The notes below the pieces were generated by a model that was not told where the DNA came from, ran no database searches, and saw nothing but the letters and a program-made list of their open reading frames with translations. Source: Closterium sp. Naga37s-1 (Eukaryota > Streptophyta > Zygnematophyceae > Desmidiales > Closteriaceae). Taken from it: a DNA stretch of 64,000 nucleotides. Location: the NCBI GenBank assembly GCA_947471745.1, contig CANJKZ010000115.1, positions 1 through 64,000 on the forward strand, written 5' to 3'. The position numbers and the translations under genes are program-made. The first letter of the stretch is position 1. Every line of letters starts with the position of its first letter. This document shows, one piece after another, positions 1 to 9,240 of this stretch.

Positions 1-36
1 GCCACGAGAGAAATAATTGAGATACATGAAGATAGT

Positions 37-2123
37 TTACTTCAGAGGCACCTCAAAAGCCACCTGCCATAAGAGGAACAGAGCAATACAGACAACGACA
101 TCTGAGGCGCTTCAGAAGCAATCTTTCCTCCAACCCCATCTAGCACAACATACATCCCTGGGTGAGAGATGGATGCACCTTGGTGTTGCATATGCCGATC
201 TCTCAGGATAACCCTTTGGCTCGACGCACATACCTGGGTGGGAGATAACCACACCTTTCGCAGGACTGGAACCAGCGTGGCTTCTCGCAGTGCTCCTGCT
301 GCTGCTCCGCCATACGCCCTCACCAGACCGCCTGTTCCTAGCTTCACTCCCCCATAGTACCTTCACGTTAGGAATGGGGAAAGGAATGGAGCAAGGAAGG
401 AAGCATTCGGCGACATCAGGCATTGTTCTTCCCATTACAGTGAAATTTAGTACTAGAGTTGTTAATTCCCCTCAATTGCTTAAAACGAAGGAAAGCAGGA
501 ACCAGGATGACTTGTGTTTGGCATTACTCACGCAGAGGTGTTACACTCTACCTGGTTACCTGGTTACCACTACCATGACACCATCCACCCCCGCCCCCTC
601 AATAGCTGCCAAAATCGGCCGCCCGGCTGTTCCTCCCGGCTCCCCGTCATCATTGAACCGATATGCTGGCGAAATCTGCATGGGGGACGGAAAACGGTGG
701 GCGGGGATAGCTTAGCATCAGGCATACCAGCACAAAACACGATGGGCGGGATAACCATTCTGGTCGACTCAAAAGTCATCACTTTCAGATTGAGGGTGTA
801 GTTGAGTGTGCAGGAGCACCTTAGATATGCCTAAATGTTAAAACCCGAAGGACGCACCTTGTACGCCCAGCAGTTGTGACTGGCTGACGAATCTTTGACC
901 TGGAGAGGTAAGAGGGCACGGCAAGCCAGAATGGTAGCAAGAGCGGGGAGGTGAGTCGTGTTTTGAGTCAACTCAAAACCCACCTTGTACGCCCAGCAGT
1001 TGTGACTGGCTGACGAATCTTTGACCTGTCGGGGTGGGGCGAGGAGGAGGAGGGGAGGGCACGCCAGAGTAGGGTAACACAGAACGAGCAGGGTCCATAA
1101 GGTGATTGTCACCATGTTGAGCATCATCGCACCTTGTACGCCCAGCAGGTGTGACTGGCTGACGAATCTTTGACCTGGTGGGGTGGGGCGAGGAGGAGGA
1201 GGGGAGGGCACGCCAGAGTAGGGTAACACAGAACGAGCAGGGTCCATAAGGTGATTGTCACCATGTCGAGCATCATCGCACCTTGTACGCCCAGCAGCTG
1301 TGACTGGCTGACGAATCTTTGACCTGGCGGGGTGGGGCGAGGAGGCAGGGTGGCCATGCAAGAAGGGTAGCACGAGCGGGGAGGTGAGGACAGCACGCGC
1401 ATTGCCTCCTTTGGAGACCGCACTGGCGCGGATCTCTCTGAGGACCCATGTGAGGTGACTTTTAAGTTGGGGTGATCCCTCCCCTCTCCCCCTCTCCCCC
1501 TCTCCCCCCTCTCACCTCGTCCAACACGCGCATTGCCTCCTCTGGAGACCCCACTGGCGCTAACATCTCGGAGGACCAATCTGTCGCCACTTGAGCAACG
1601 CCGCTATCTCATTCCTCTTTGCGGCGCCCGGACAATCCCCTCACTTCCACCCCCCCCCCTCTCCCCCTCCCCCCCCCACCCCCTCCGCCTCCCCCCTCCC
1701 CTCTCCCCCCTCCCCACTCCCCCCTCTCTCTTTCTTCCCCCCCCCCTCCCCTTTTTCCTCCCCCTTCCCCCCGTCTTCCTCCCCCCTCCCCCCTCTCACC
1801 TCATCCAATACGCGCACCGCCTCCTCTGCACACCCCACTGGCGCAGGTACCTCGTCCCCACTTCACTTCCCTCCTTCTCCCTTCACCTCTTCCCTCTTGC
1901 CTTTCCCCTCCCCCCTTCACCTCTCCCCTCTCACCTCATCCAAAACGCGCATCGCCTCCTCTGCAGACCCCACTGGCACTGCTACCGCCACGAAGCGACT
2001 CCTTTTAATCTCCGAGTGGAAAGTAACAGATGTGCTTATAGTGAAGGAAGGAGCGGAGGAGGCGGAGGAGGAGGGGGAGGCAGCGGAGGCGGCGACGGCG
2101 GCGGCGGTAACCCAAGGACTCGT
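37..2123 (-). CDS. IMPACT/YigZ (UPF0029) family protein, multi-exon, N-terminus unresolved
   Basis: Read on the minus strand, successive exons spell an almost complete Impact/UPF0029 domain. Exon 1935 to about 2123 encodes [20 protein letters not shown] and AMRVLDE. A 42-nt micro-exon gives [14 protein letters not shown] (best copies at 858-899 or 984-1025). Exon 560-675 encodes [18 protein letters not shown] and ends VVVTR. Exon 255-360 encodes [19 protein letters not shown] short last exon, 37-63, reads VAFEVPLK then TAA. All internal borders are AG/GT, and the split codon across 560 and 360 restores Arg. The motifs [21 protein letters not shown] and [15 protein letters not shown] are family signatures; eukaryotic IMPACT proteins are linked to GCN1/GCN2 control, while the YigZ branch has no settled function. 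The 5' exon opens near an AG at 2124 after an Ala/Ser-rich stretch, with no in-frame ATG, so the start lies in an unseen upstream exon. Two of the exons are tandemly duplicated. Confidence 0.85.
858..1323 (-). repeat. Four tandem copies of a 42-nt IMPACT micro-exon
   Basis: Copies lie at 858-899, 984-1025, 1133-1174 and 1282-1323. Each is 42 nt (14 codons, VKDSSASH-x-CWAYK), preceded on the minus strand by AG and followed by GT. The variable residue is Asn, Asn, Thr and Ser from left to right. Copies 3 and 4 sit in 149-bp units that also repeat about 100 bp of GGA-rich intron. Because the unit is a multiple of three, any number of copies could be included without shifting the frame. Confidence 0.9.
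1391..2123 (-). repeat. Four copies of the preceding IMPACT exon
   Basis: Minus-strand copies encode versions of [15 protein letters not shown] at 1391-1433 (degenerate, donor lost), 1516-1566, 1800-1850 and 1935 to about 2123. Three keep GT directly after the GAG codon, and the copies have an AG just upstream. Only the rightmost copy carries the full [11 protein letters not shown] lead-in, so it is the likely ancestral exon. The spacers, for example 1640-1800, are almost pure C/T tracts. Confidence 0.85.
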
Positions 2124-2169
2124 CTAATCACTCCGGAACCAAAGCATAAGCATGGGACTGAAAAAAAGT

Positions 2170-2242
2170 TTCCGTTGCCGGGACTTGAACCCGGGTCTCT
2201 CGGGTGAGAGCCGAGTATCCTAACCGACTAGACTACACTGAT
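2170..2242 (-). tRNA. tRNA-Glu (CTC), imperfect acceptor stem
   Basis: The minus strand has a D-arm beginning AGTCTAGTCGGTTAGGA, an anticodon arm with loop CTCTCAC (anticodon CTC) and a T-arm with GGGTTCAAGTCCC, matching plant-type tRNA-Glu. The 3' acceptor strand CAACGGA is canonical, but the 5' strand reads ATCAGTG instead of the expected TCCGTTG, leaving about three unpaired positions. It may be a recent pseudogene or a gene damaged by substitution. It lies between the 5' ends of the divergent IMPACT and uL22m genes. Confidence 0.8.
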
Positions 2243-2336
2243 GAAGATGGAGCTCATAAAACGGTTATTGACGTTTAACTTAGTAGCACTCTTTCTCACA
2301 GATAGGATTCGTCTGTTGTGTCTACAGCCTGGAGCC

Positions 2337-5300
2337 ATGAGCAGATCGGCGTCGCGCCACTTCCGCTCGGCCGCGGGGGCGTTGCGGCACTGCCTCAAAC
2401 GAACACACGCCGCCTCGTCTGCGCCTTCGTCTACCCCTGTCCCCGCTAGTGCCGTCCTCGCTACCAGACATCCTCACGAGCCCAGCATTTGCTGTACTTC
2501 GATCGATCCCGCCGTCACCAGAACGAGCTCCTCCATTAGCTGCGGGTTTAGCATCGGCGATGCATCTCCCGGTGACACGTGGCACCGATCCAACGGTTCA
2601 TTTCATCATGGATTGACACCACCGTACCTAGTCTTTCCCGCAGCAATCGCCGCTCGAGCCGTATCATTCTCCACGTTTCACTCATCTCCCGCCACCACTG
2701 CGACTGCTGCGGCTGCTGACGTGGCAGCGAGCGGAGCGAGCGGGGAGAAGGCGCAGCCGCCGGCTTCCACGCTGCTTCCGACGTCCGGCGCTCCGGTGGT
2801 GTCGCCGCTCGTTGCAGGCGCGTCGCCGCTGTCGCCGGCGTCGCCCACTGGTCGCACGGTTCGCGCCGTTCTGGCAGGGCTCAAACAGGTACAGTGCGGT
2901 AAAGTGTGGTATTGACGCGATCAAGCAGGTACGTACTTCTGGGGCCGGGCAGGTAGAATGACTCTCCGCTTAATAGCACCATGCCATCTCTCGCACCATG
3001 CCATCTCTCGCACCATCGCTGCCACCATGTTCACCATAGCATGGCGTGTTTTGAGTCGATTCAGAACACACCAAAGAGTAGCACCATGCCATCTCTCGCA
3101 CCATGCCATCTCTCGCACCATGCCATCCCTCGCACCATGGATGCCACCATGTTCACCATAGCATGGCGCCAACTGGTGTGCCTATAAGGCACAAAACCAG
3201 ACTCCTCCCGTATTCTCCTCCCTCCTCCCCCCTTTTCCGTTTCCCGGCTGTTCACAGGGTCCCAGAAGGTCAATCTGGTGGCGGCCATGGTGGGGGGAAG
3301 GAGCGCCAGACGATGCCTTGAGGCTCCTCCCCCTCCCCCCTTTCCCCCCTCCTCTCCGATCCCCCCACCCTCCTCCTCCCAGGGTCCCAAGAAGGTGAAT
3401 CTGGTGGCGGCCATGGTGCGGGGGATGACCCCAGATGATGCGCTCATGCAGATGGCAGTCAGCATTAAGCGCGCTGCTAAGACCGTGGCTAAGGTGAGAG
3501 GATGTGACTATATTGAGATGTGACTACGGTGTGGGTGACAGTTGCTCACTCACTGGTGCAGCCCATCCTCACAGCGCGCGCGCTCATGCAGATGGCAGTC
3601 AGCATTAAGCGCGCTGCTAAGACGGTGGCCAAGGTGAGGTGTGTGGAAGGTGAGCTTTATGTAACGTGGGAGGTGGGATGCAGTCACTTGCTCACTGATG
3701 CCGACCAGATGATGCGCTCATGCAGATGGCAGTCAGCATTAAGCGCGCTGCTAAGACGGTGGCTAAGGTGAGAGGAGAGAAGTGAGATGTGAGAGGTGGG
3801 CAAGGTGGGAGGTGGGATGGAGGTGAGATGTGACCAAGGTGAGGGTGGCAAGGCAGACACTTGCTCACTGGTGCCACCCTGACGATGCTGTTTTTGAGTC
3901 GACTCAAAAACAGGCAGACGCTTGCTCACTGGTGCCACCCTGACGATGCTGTTTTTGAGTCGACTCAAAAACAGGCAAGACGCTTGCCTCACTGGTGCCA
4001 CCCTGACGATGGTGCACTCGTGCAAATGGCTGTCAGCACCAAATTGCGCTGCCAAGACGGTTGCCAAGGTCGGACGGTAGTGAGGCGAGAGGTGTGTAGG
4101 GTGGGAGGGGAGGGCGGGTGGGGTGTGAGATGTGACCGAGGTGAGGGTGGGAGGGGAGGGGGGGGTGGGTGTGAGATGTGACCGAGGTGAGGGTGGGAGG
4201 GGAGAGGGGGTGGGTGTGAGATGTGACCGAGTAGTGAGGGTGGAGTCGCTCGATCACCAGTGCCAACCTGACAGCAGGTGAGATGGCTGAGGGTGTCAAC
4301 CTGACAGTGCGGTTCACCAGTCACTCATGCAGATGGCTGGCTGTCAGCACCAAGCGCGCTGCTAAGACCGTGGCTAAGGTGAGACGAGGTGGGACCGCGG
4401 GATCTGAGTTGGATGGAGGTGAGTATGGTGGACCATGTGACTAAGGTGAAATGTGGAGGGAGGTCAACCTGGTGGATAGCATGATGACCAGGTTGACCAG
4501 GTCAACCTGGTGAAAGCATGATGACCAGGTTGACCAGGGTCAACCTGGTGGGAGCAATGGTGCGGGGGATGACGCCAGACCGATGCGCTCATGCAGATGG
4601 CAGTCAGCACACCAAGCGCGCTGCTAAGACCGTCGCTAAGGTGGATGAGACTATGTGACTAAGGTGGGATGTGACTTTGTGACTAAGGTGAGATGTGACT
4701 ATGTTGAGGTGTGACTACGGTGTGGGTGACAGTTGCCTCATCTGCGCGCTCGCTCATGCAGGTCGTTAGCCGCACCAGCGCACTTCTAATACCGTGGTTT
4801 TAGCAGAGAATGAGATGGAATGAGACTAAGAATGAGGAGAGATGGAAAACGGGAAACTTAGTTGGCATCTTAGATGGACGCTGGTTCCTTCCAGGAGCCA
4901 CAACACTATCAGGTTTTGAAATGGTCATTTTCTTCCCTCTGCCCCCCTCTTTCCGTCTGCCCCTCTGCAGGTGATCACAGCAGCCAAGGCCAACGCAGTG
5001 CACAACCATGGGCTGGAGGAGAAGAAGAGGCTGACCATGTCCATGTCATAACAATGAATGTGAATACGACATTGTGCTTCTCTCGCCTCTCCTTCCTCTG
5101 TCTCTTGCCCGCTGCCCCTCTGCAGGTGATCACAGCAGCCAAGGCCAACGCAGTGCACAACCATGGGCTGGAGGGAGAAGAAGCTTATTATAGGTGAGGG
5201 GGGAGAGGAGGAAGGGGTGTGAGTGAGGGTGTGTATGGGTACCGAAGCCGCCTCACTGTGGTGGTTCATGAGATGAGCCGCCCCGAGGGAGCAGCGCGTG

Positions 5301-5401
5301 GAGCAGAAGAGAGCTCCTGCTGCTGCTGCTGCAGTTCGAATCCTTCTTTACTCTGCAAGGAGCAGAAGAGAGCGCCTGCTGCTGCTGCTTGCTACTCCTG
5401 C

Positions 5402-5433
<32 letters not shown>

Positions 5434-6172
5434 GTTGCTGCTGCTCTTGCTGTTGCTGCTGCTGTTTGCTGTTGCTGTTGCTGTTGCTGTTGCTGGGCGT
5501 TAAAGCATTTCCCCTCTTCCCCTCCCCCTCCCCCCTTCCCCCCTCCTCCCTGCCTCCAGCGGATGGCATATGTGGCAAGAGGCGGTATCTGAAGGCAGCT
5601 GAACCCGCATGGGAGGGGTGGGGCGAGGGTGCTGCCAGTCAACCAACCCCTTTCCATCTCTGTCGTTTCCTCTCCCTTTCCCCCCTCCCCCTCCACCTCC
5701 TCTCTCAGCGGGGGAATATGTGGCAAGGGCCGGTATCTGAAAAAGGCTGAACCCGCTCAGGAGGGGGCGATCGGGGTGCTGCCATTCAACTCCTTATTTC
5801 TCTGTGCTGCTCCCCTTTCCCCCTTCCCCCCACTCCCGCCTTCCAGCGGAGGCATATGTGGAAAGGGCCCGGTATCTGAAGCGGCCTGAACCTGCTCAGT
5901 AGGGGGGCGGTCAGGGGTGAAGCACGGCTGCTGGTGCTGCTGGTGCTGCTGGTGCTGCTGACGATGATGATAAACCCTTTCCCCTATTTCCCCCCTCCCC
6001 TCCAGCGGAGGCGTATGTGGGCAAGGGGCGGTATCTGAAGCGGCTGAAACCCGCATGGGAGGGGGCGGTCGGGGGTGAAGCACCGCTACGAAGCCGCCTC
6101 ACCGTGGTGGTCCCGCGAGATGAGCCGCCCCGAGAGGGAGCGCGTGGAACAGCAGAGAGCGGCTGGGGCTGC

Positions 6173-6203
<31 letters not shown>

Positions 6204-6502
6204 TCCGATGTAACTCTTCCCATTTCCTCATGCTGGTTTTCCCCTCCTTCCCCTCTCCCTCTTCTCCCTCCCTCCTGCAGCGGAGGCGTATGTGGGCAAG
6301 GGCCGATATCTGAAGCGGCTGAATCCGCATGGGAGGGGCGAGATCGGGGGTGAAGCACCGCTACCGAAGCCGCCTCACCGTGGTGGTGCGGGAAATGACC
6401 GGCCCTGAGGAGGAGCGTGTGGAACGGCAGAGAGCTGCTGCGGCCATCACAGGTGGTTGCGGCGCGTTGCAGCGGGAAGCGGGGGCAAATTGTGCCTCAT
6501 AA
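2337..6502 (+). CDS. Mitochondrial large-subunit ribosomal protein uL22 (L22), multi-exon
   Basis: Exon 1 (2337-2888, 184 codons) starts MSRSASRHFRSAAGALRH, an Arg/Ser/Ala-rich presequence typical of mitochondrial import, and ends VLAGLKQ before GTACAG. The next intact exon (3383-3493, 37 codons) gives GPKKVNLVAAMVRGMTPDDA and then LMQMAVSIKRAAKTVAK. It is followed by VITAAKANAVHNHGL (4971 or 5126), AEAYVGKGRYLKRLNPHGRG (6281) and RSRLTVVVREMTGPEEERVE, stopping at 6500-6502. The order and motifs fit the uL22 fold that lines the ribosomal exit tunnel. The upstream start at 2241 would add a non-targeting leader, so 2337 is preferred. Three exons are present in multiple tandem copies. In the last exon the AEAYVGKG part and the RLTVVV part are one base out of frame with each other, and the second HNHGL copy has an extra G; this may be consensus error. 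Confidence 0.88.
2960..3175 (+). repeat. Minisatellite in uL22m intron 1
   Basis: The unit CACCATGCCATCTCTCG is repeated about eight times in two blocks. The blocks are separated by two copies of a CACCATGTTCACCATAGCATGG segment variant and by a short stretch around TTTTGAGTCGATTC. Similar GAGTCGACTC palindromes recur at 3896-3906 and 3957-3967. Confidence 0.8.
3258..4640 (+). repeat. Tandem array of uL22m exon A copies (about seven, complete to degenerate)
   Basis: Copies of the exon encoding GPKKVNLVAAMVRGM...RAAKTVAK occur at 3258 to about 3310 (5' part), 3383-3493 (complete, 111 nt, AG and GT borders), about 3580-3633 and 3706-3767 (3' parts ending AAG then GTGAG), about 4005-4070, about 4323-4378 and about 4516-4640. 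Several 3' parts still encode LMQMAVSIKRAAKTVAK with the donor GTGAG. Intron spacers rich in GTGAGATGTGAC are co-duplicated. The complete copy is an exact multiple of three. Confidence 0.85.
4971..5193 (+). repeat. Two tandem copies of uL22m exon B
   Basis: Both copies start after CCCTCTGCAG and encode VITAAKANAVHNHGL. Copy 1 (4971 to about 5035) continues LEEKKRLTM with no clear donor. Copy 2 (5126-5193) ends ATTATAG before GTGAGG, and its phase would join a GCG GAG exon C, giving LIIAEAY, but it carries one extra G relative to copy 1. The preceding polypyrimidine tract (about 30 bp) is also duplicated. Confidence 0.85.
5310..5500 (+). repeat. CTG-type trinucleotide tracts in uL22m intron
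   Basis: Runs of CTG and TTG triplets (5316-5333, 5378-5390, 5397-5497) lie in the intron between exon B and exon C. Shorter CTG runs recur at 5930-5960 and 6170-6202 beside later exon C copies. Confidence 0.85.
5560..6502 (+). repeat. Five tandem copies of uL22m terminal exon C
   Basis: Copies start directly after AG at 5560, 5709, 5847, 6006 and 6281. All derive from a GCGGAGGCGTATGTGGGCAA-like start (AEAYVGKGRYLKRL), but the first three are degenerate. The copies at 6006 and 6281 also carry the downstream RSRLTVVVRE and EERVE part; a related piece of that part lies at 5240-5310. Each copy is preceded by a C/T-rich tract ending CAG, so the polypyrimidine tract travels with the exon. Confidence 0.88.
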
Positions 6503-7430
6503 GGTGGTGGAGGTGGGGAGGAGAAAGGAGGAAAGGTGGGGCTCGCTTGATTGACAATGAATGAGAAAGTTATGTGTGTTCAGATGAGAAAGGGCGTTTG
6601 GATATTCAAGGGTAGAGTTAGGAATAAAAGAAGTGTTGAGGGATATGCTAAAATGGAAAAGGACATATGAAGAAATATAAGCGCTGCATGCAATCAAACG
6701 ATCTGCAGCTCGTTTAGGCCCCCGATTCTGCTTGACTACGATCATGGCATGCTTTTCCCCATGTCCCTTTCATAGAGAACTGCAAGTTATAGTACACCCG
6801 ATCCTCCTGATCAGCTTCATATCCACCCATGAGTTCCGTTAGAGGAGATGAGGTTCTGGAGTTCTCAAGGTTGTGTGCGGTACACTCGCAGCATTGTTAG
6901 TTAGTGCCGGTTCGCATAGATTCAACCTTGTAGAAATCCCTAGCCTCTTCATCACTCTGGTAAAACCTGCTCATTGCTGGACTGAGGTGCTCACTTAGTT
7001 AGCACCTGAGATCGCAATTTTCAACGCATCGGGTCTGGTCTAGCGATCTCGGCTCTCCGCTCCTCGTTGGTCGCCGTTCTTCACACGGTTGTTTTTCATT
7101 GAATACTGTCCTAGCAGGGTTATAGTTGTTTTTCATTCTAGTACGACCTTGTTCAGCCGTCTGCCTGCAAAACGTGGTCAGGCAGGTAGCGCTGCTCTAT
7201 TTCCCTGCGTTTCAGCTCTATCGGGGACAGGGCCGTCATCAAGGAATAGGCTGTACGAAGCGGGCCAGAATCAGTTATTAACAGGAACAATACGAAAAGC
7301 CGTCAACTGAAGTGGTTGACTACCGGCGAAGCTGTGCTACTTTCCCCTCTTTGTCACATTCTTCTCCTTGTCACATTCTCAGGAGTTAGGGGACCTAGTC
7401 ACACTGACAGGGTAGTCGCACGCGGAAGCC
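6503..7430. other. Intergenic, uL22m to PHF5A
   Basis: AT-richer non-coding sequence with no convincing ORF on either strand. It must hold the uL22m 3' end and the PHF5A promoter and leader. TTGTCACATTCTTCTCCTTG at 7351 and a repeated GTTTTTCATT near 7090 and 7127 are the only small repeats noticed. Confidence 0.6.
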
Positions 7431-8542
7431 ATGGCGAAGCATCATCCGGATTTGATCATGTGTCGTAAGCAGCCGGGAATCGCCATCGGTCGCCTGTGCG
7501 AAAAATGCGACGGAAAGTGCGTCGTGTGCGACTCCTACGTGCGACCTTGCACGCTTGTGCGGATATGCGACGAGTGCAATTATGGGTCTTATCAGGTGAG
7601 CCAACTCTTCCTGATTCCACTCAAATGCATCTTCTGATATTTATTGTCCTATCCAAGGATGTCATGTGCTTTGCTGGTGTTCGTTGGTACTAATTTTAGC
7701 GTACAGGTTATATTCGTAACTACAGTCCATTTTGTGAGGAAAGTTGTATCTCTTCTTTTGTATCTCTTATATGCGTAACTACAGTCCATTTTGTGAGGAA
7801 AGTGGTGTTGCATTCATAAGAGACGTTTCTGGCATTCTTTATCCTAAACAAACAAAGACGCAGATGACTGCAGCATTCCCAGTCCTCACTCTCCACTCTC
7901 TCCCTTTTTGGCCCACCCTCTTGCTCCCTCACTGTTCTCCCACCTCCTCCCACCCACCTCTTTTTTACTTCGCTTCCTCTCCCAACCCCTACTGGGATGT
8001 GAGAGAGCAGGGCATATCAGACGCATATCACCAGCAAGAGGAGGATCAAGACGGGTGTCCTTTAAATTCTATTTCGTTATTCCCTCTCCCTTTTTCGCCC
8101 TCCTGCTTCCGTCCATCTCCCTCCCCTTCCATCCCTCCCTGTGTCTCCCTTACTGCATGGAGTGCACCCAGTTAAGCGACTTCACCCTTCCTCTTATCCT
8201 CTCCTCTATCCCAACCCCGTCCCATACCTGCCCATCTCTCCTTCCTCTCCCTTGTTTTTTCAGTGTCGTTGTGTGACATGTGGAAGGCAGGGTCAACACA
8301 TGTTACTGCAAGGAGAACAATCCACCTCACTTTCCCCTATACCCCCGCCCCTCTCTCCCTTGCTTGATTCAGGGTCGGTGTGTGATTTGTGGAGGGCAGG
8401 GCATATCCGACGCGTATTACTGCAAGGAGTGCACGCAGCAAGAGAAGGATCGAGATGGGTGTCCTAAGATCATTAACTTAGGTAGTGCTAGAACAGACTT
8501 GTTTTACGAAGGAAAAAGTATGGCTTCAAACAGAGGGCATAA
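7431..8542 (+). CDS. PHF5A: PHF5A/Rds3, zinc-finger subunit of splicing factor SF3b
   Basis: Exon 1 (7431-7595, 55 codons) starts [20 protein letters not shown] and ends NYGSYQ before GTGAGC. Exon 2 starts at 8373 after TTGATTCAG and reads [20 protein letters not shown], then [13 protein letters not shown] and TDLFYE. This is near-identical to eukaryotic PHF5A, a protein of about 110 residues whose Cys-rich knot binds SF3B1 in the U2 snRNP and helps recognise the branch site. The conserved KKYGFK tail and a TAA at 8540-8542 are present, but in the next frame: one base is missing around 8508-8511. In the literal frame the ORF runs on to 8627 with an unrelated tail. For so conserved a protein a consensus error is likely, though a pseudogene is possible. 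Confidence 0.93.
7990..8323 (+). repeat. Degenerate copies of PHF5A exon 2 inside its intron
   Basis: Three remnants lie between the two real exons. About 7990-8072 still resembles GISDAY followed by [10 protein letters not shown]. About 8152-8171 resembles CMECTQLSD. At 8264-8323 a segment directly after TTTTTTCAG resembles the start of exon 2 ([10 protein letters not shown]). Each is preceded by a C/T-rich tract. They are too decayed to be used as they stand. Confidence 0.8.
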
Positions 8543-8988
8543 TCTGCCCGCTAAACATGTGAATTATCTCTGCCAATCTTCTCAACAAGCTTTCTGTTCC
8601 CAAAATTTGCAAGCAGCTCGGCAATAGATTCTAGCCTTTGGGCCGCCTTTCAGGGTTTACTCTAGTTATATTAAAGCATTCAGAAGAAACCTTCATTTCT
8701 TTATAAAGGAATCTCAGTACAGTACAGTTACCCAGTACAGGAAGAGCTGAGCGATGCAATCTAAAACAATATCCGTTGACGGCACATGTCTGCCCCCAGA
8801 ACGCATGAGTGAGTTTACTGGAAACGGGTGTGCCGCAAAAGGGTGGGGAAGTGGTAGAGGGATTCAGAAATGATGAAGCAATGAATACACCAGGGTTGAA
8901 ACACCAAGGAAAGCAACACACTGTGGGAAACAAAAGCTTCAGGAAATCATTCACGCGGCTCCTGCTTGTAGGAGATTTACATACAACA
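8543..8988. other. Non-coding, PHF5A downstream region
   Basis: No ORF with family resemblance. ACAGTACAGTACAG-like direct repeats at about 8710-8735 are the only local structure seen. Confidence 0.5.
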
Positions 8989-9240
8989 AGGGCTGTTTTT
9001 ATCAGACTAAATAGTCTAATCAGTCTGAGATTTCAGACATGTTGAGCATGAGTTCTTGATTTTTTTGAATAGTCAATTTGTGAACACTGGTTCAATCAGA
9101 GTATACAAAGGTTCATCCCTGTATACTCTGATTGAATCAGTGTTCACAAATTGACTATTCTGAAAAATCAGAGGACTCATGCTCAACATGTCTGAAAATC
9201 TCAGACTAGTCGGACTATTTAATCTAATAGAAACAACCCT
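8989..9240. repeat. 252-bp near-palindromic hairpin (foldback, MITE-like)
   Basis: Two inverted arms of about 119 bp meet around a loop of about 14 bases near 9107-9120. The left arm starts AGGGCTGTTTTTAT and the right arm ends AACAACCCT, with about 85-90 percent pairing, including TCAGACATGTTGAGCATGAG against CTCATGCTCAACATGTCTGA. No open reading frame is present. It fits a foldback or hairpin MITE, but I could not identify a target-site duplication, so the family is open. Confidence 0.75.

Noticed and set aside
857-1324. CRISPR-like spaced direct repeats
   Set aside because: The 42-bp repeats encode a conserved IMPACT exon with splice borders; spacers are repetitive GGA tracts, not unique sequences, and the genome is eukaryotic.
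1591-2207. Proline/serine-rich plus-strand ORFs
   Set aside because: They are the complement of IMPACT exons and of C-rich intron tracts; composition-driven.
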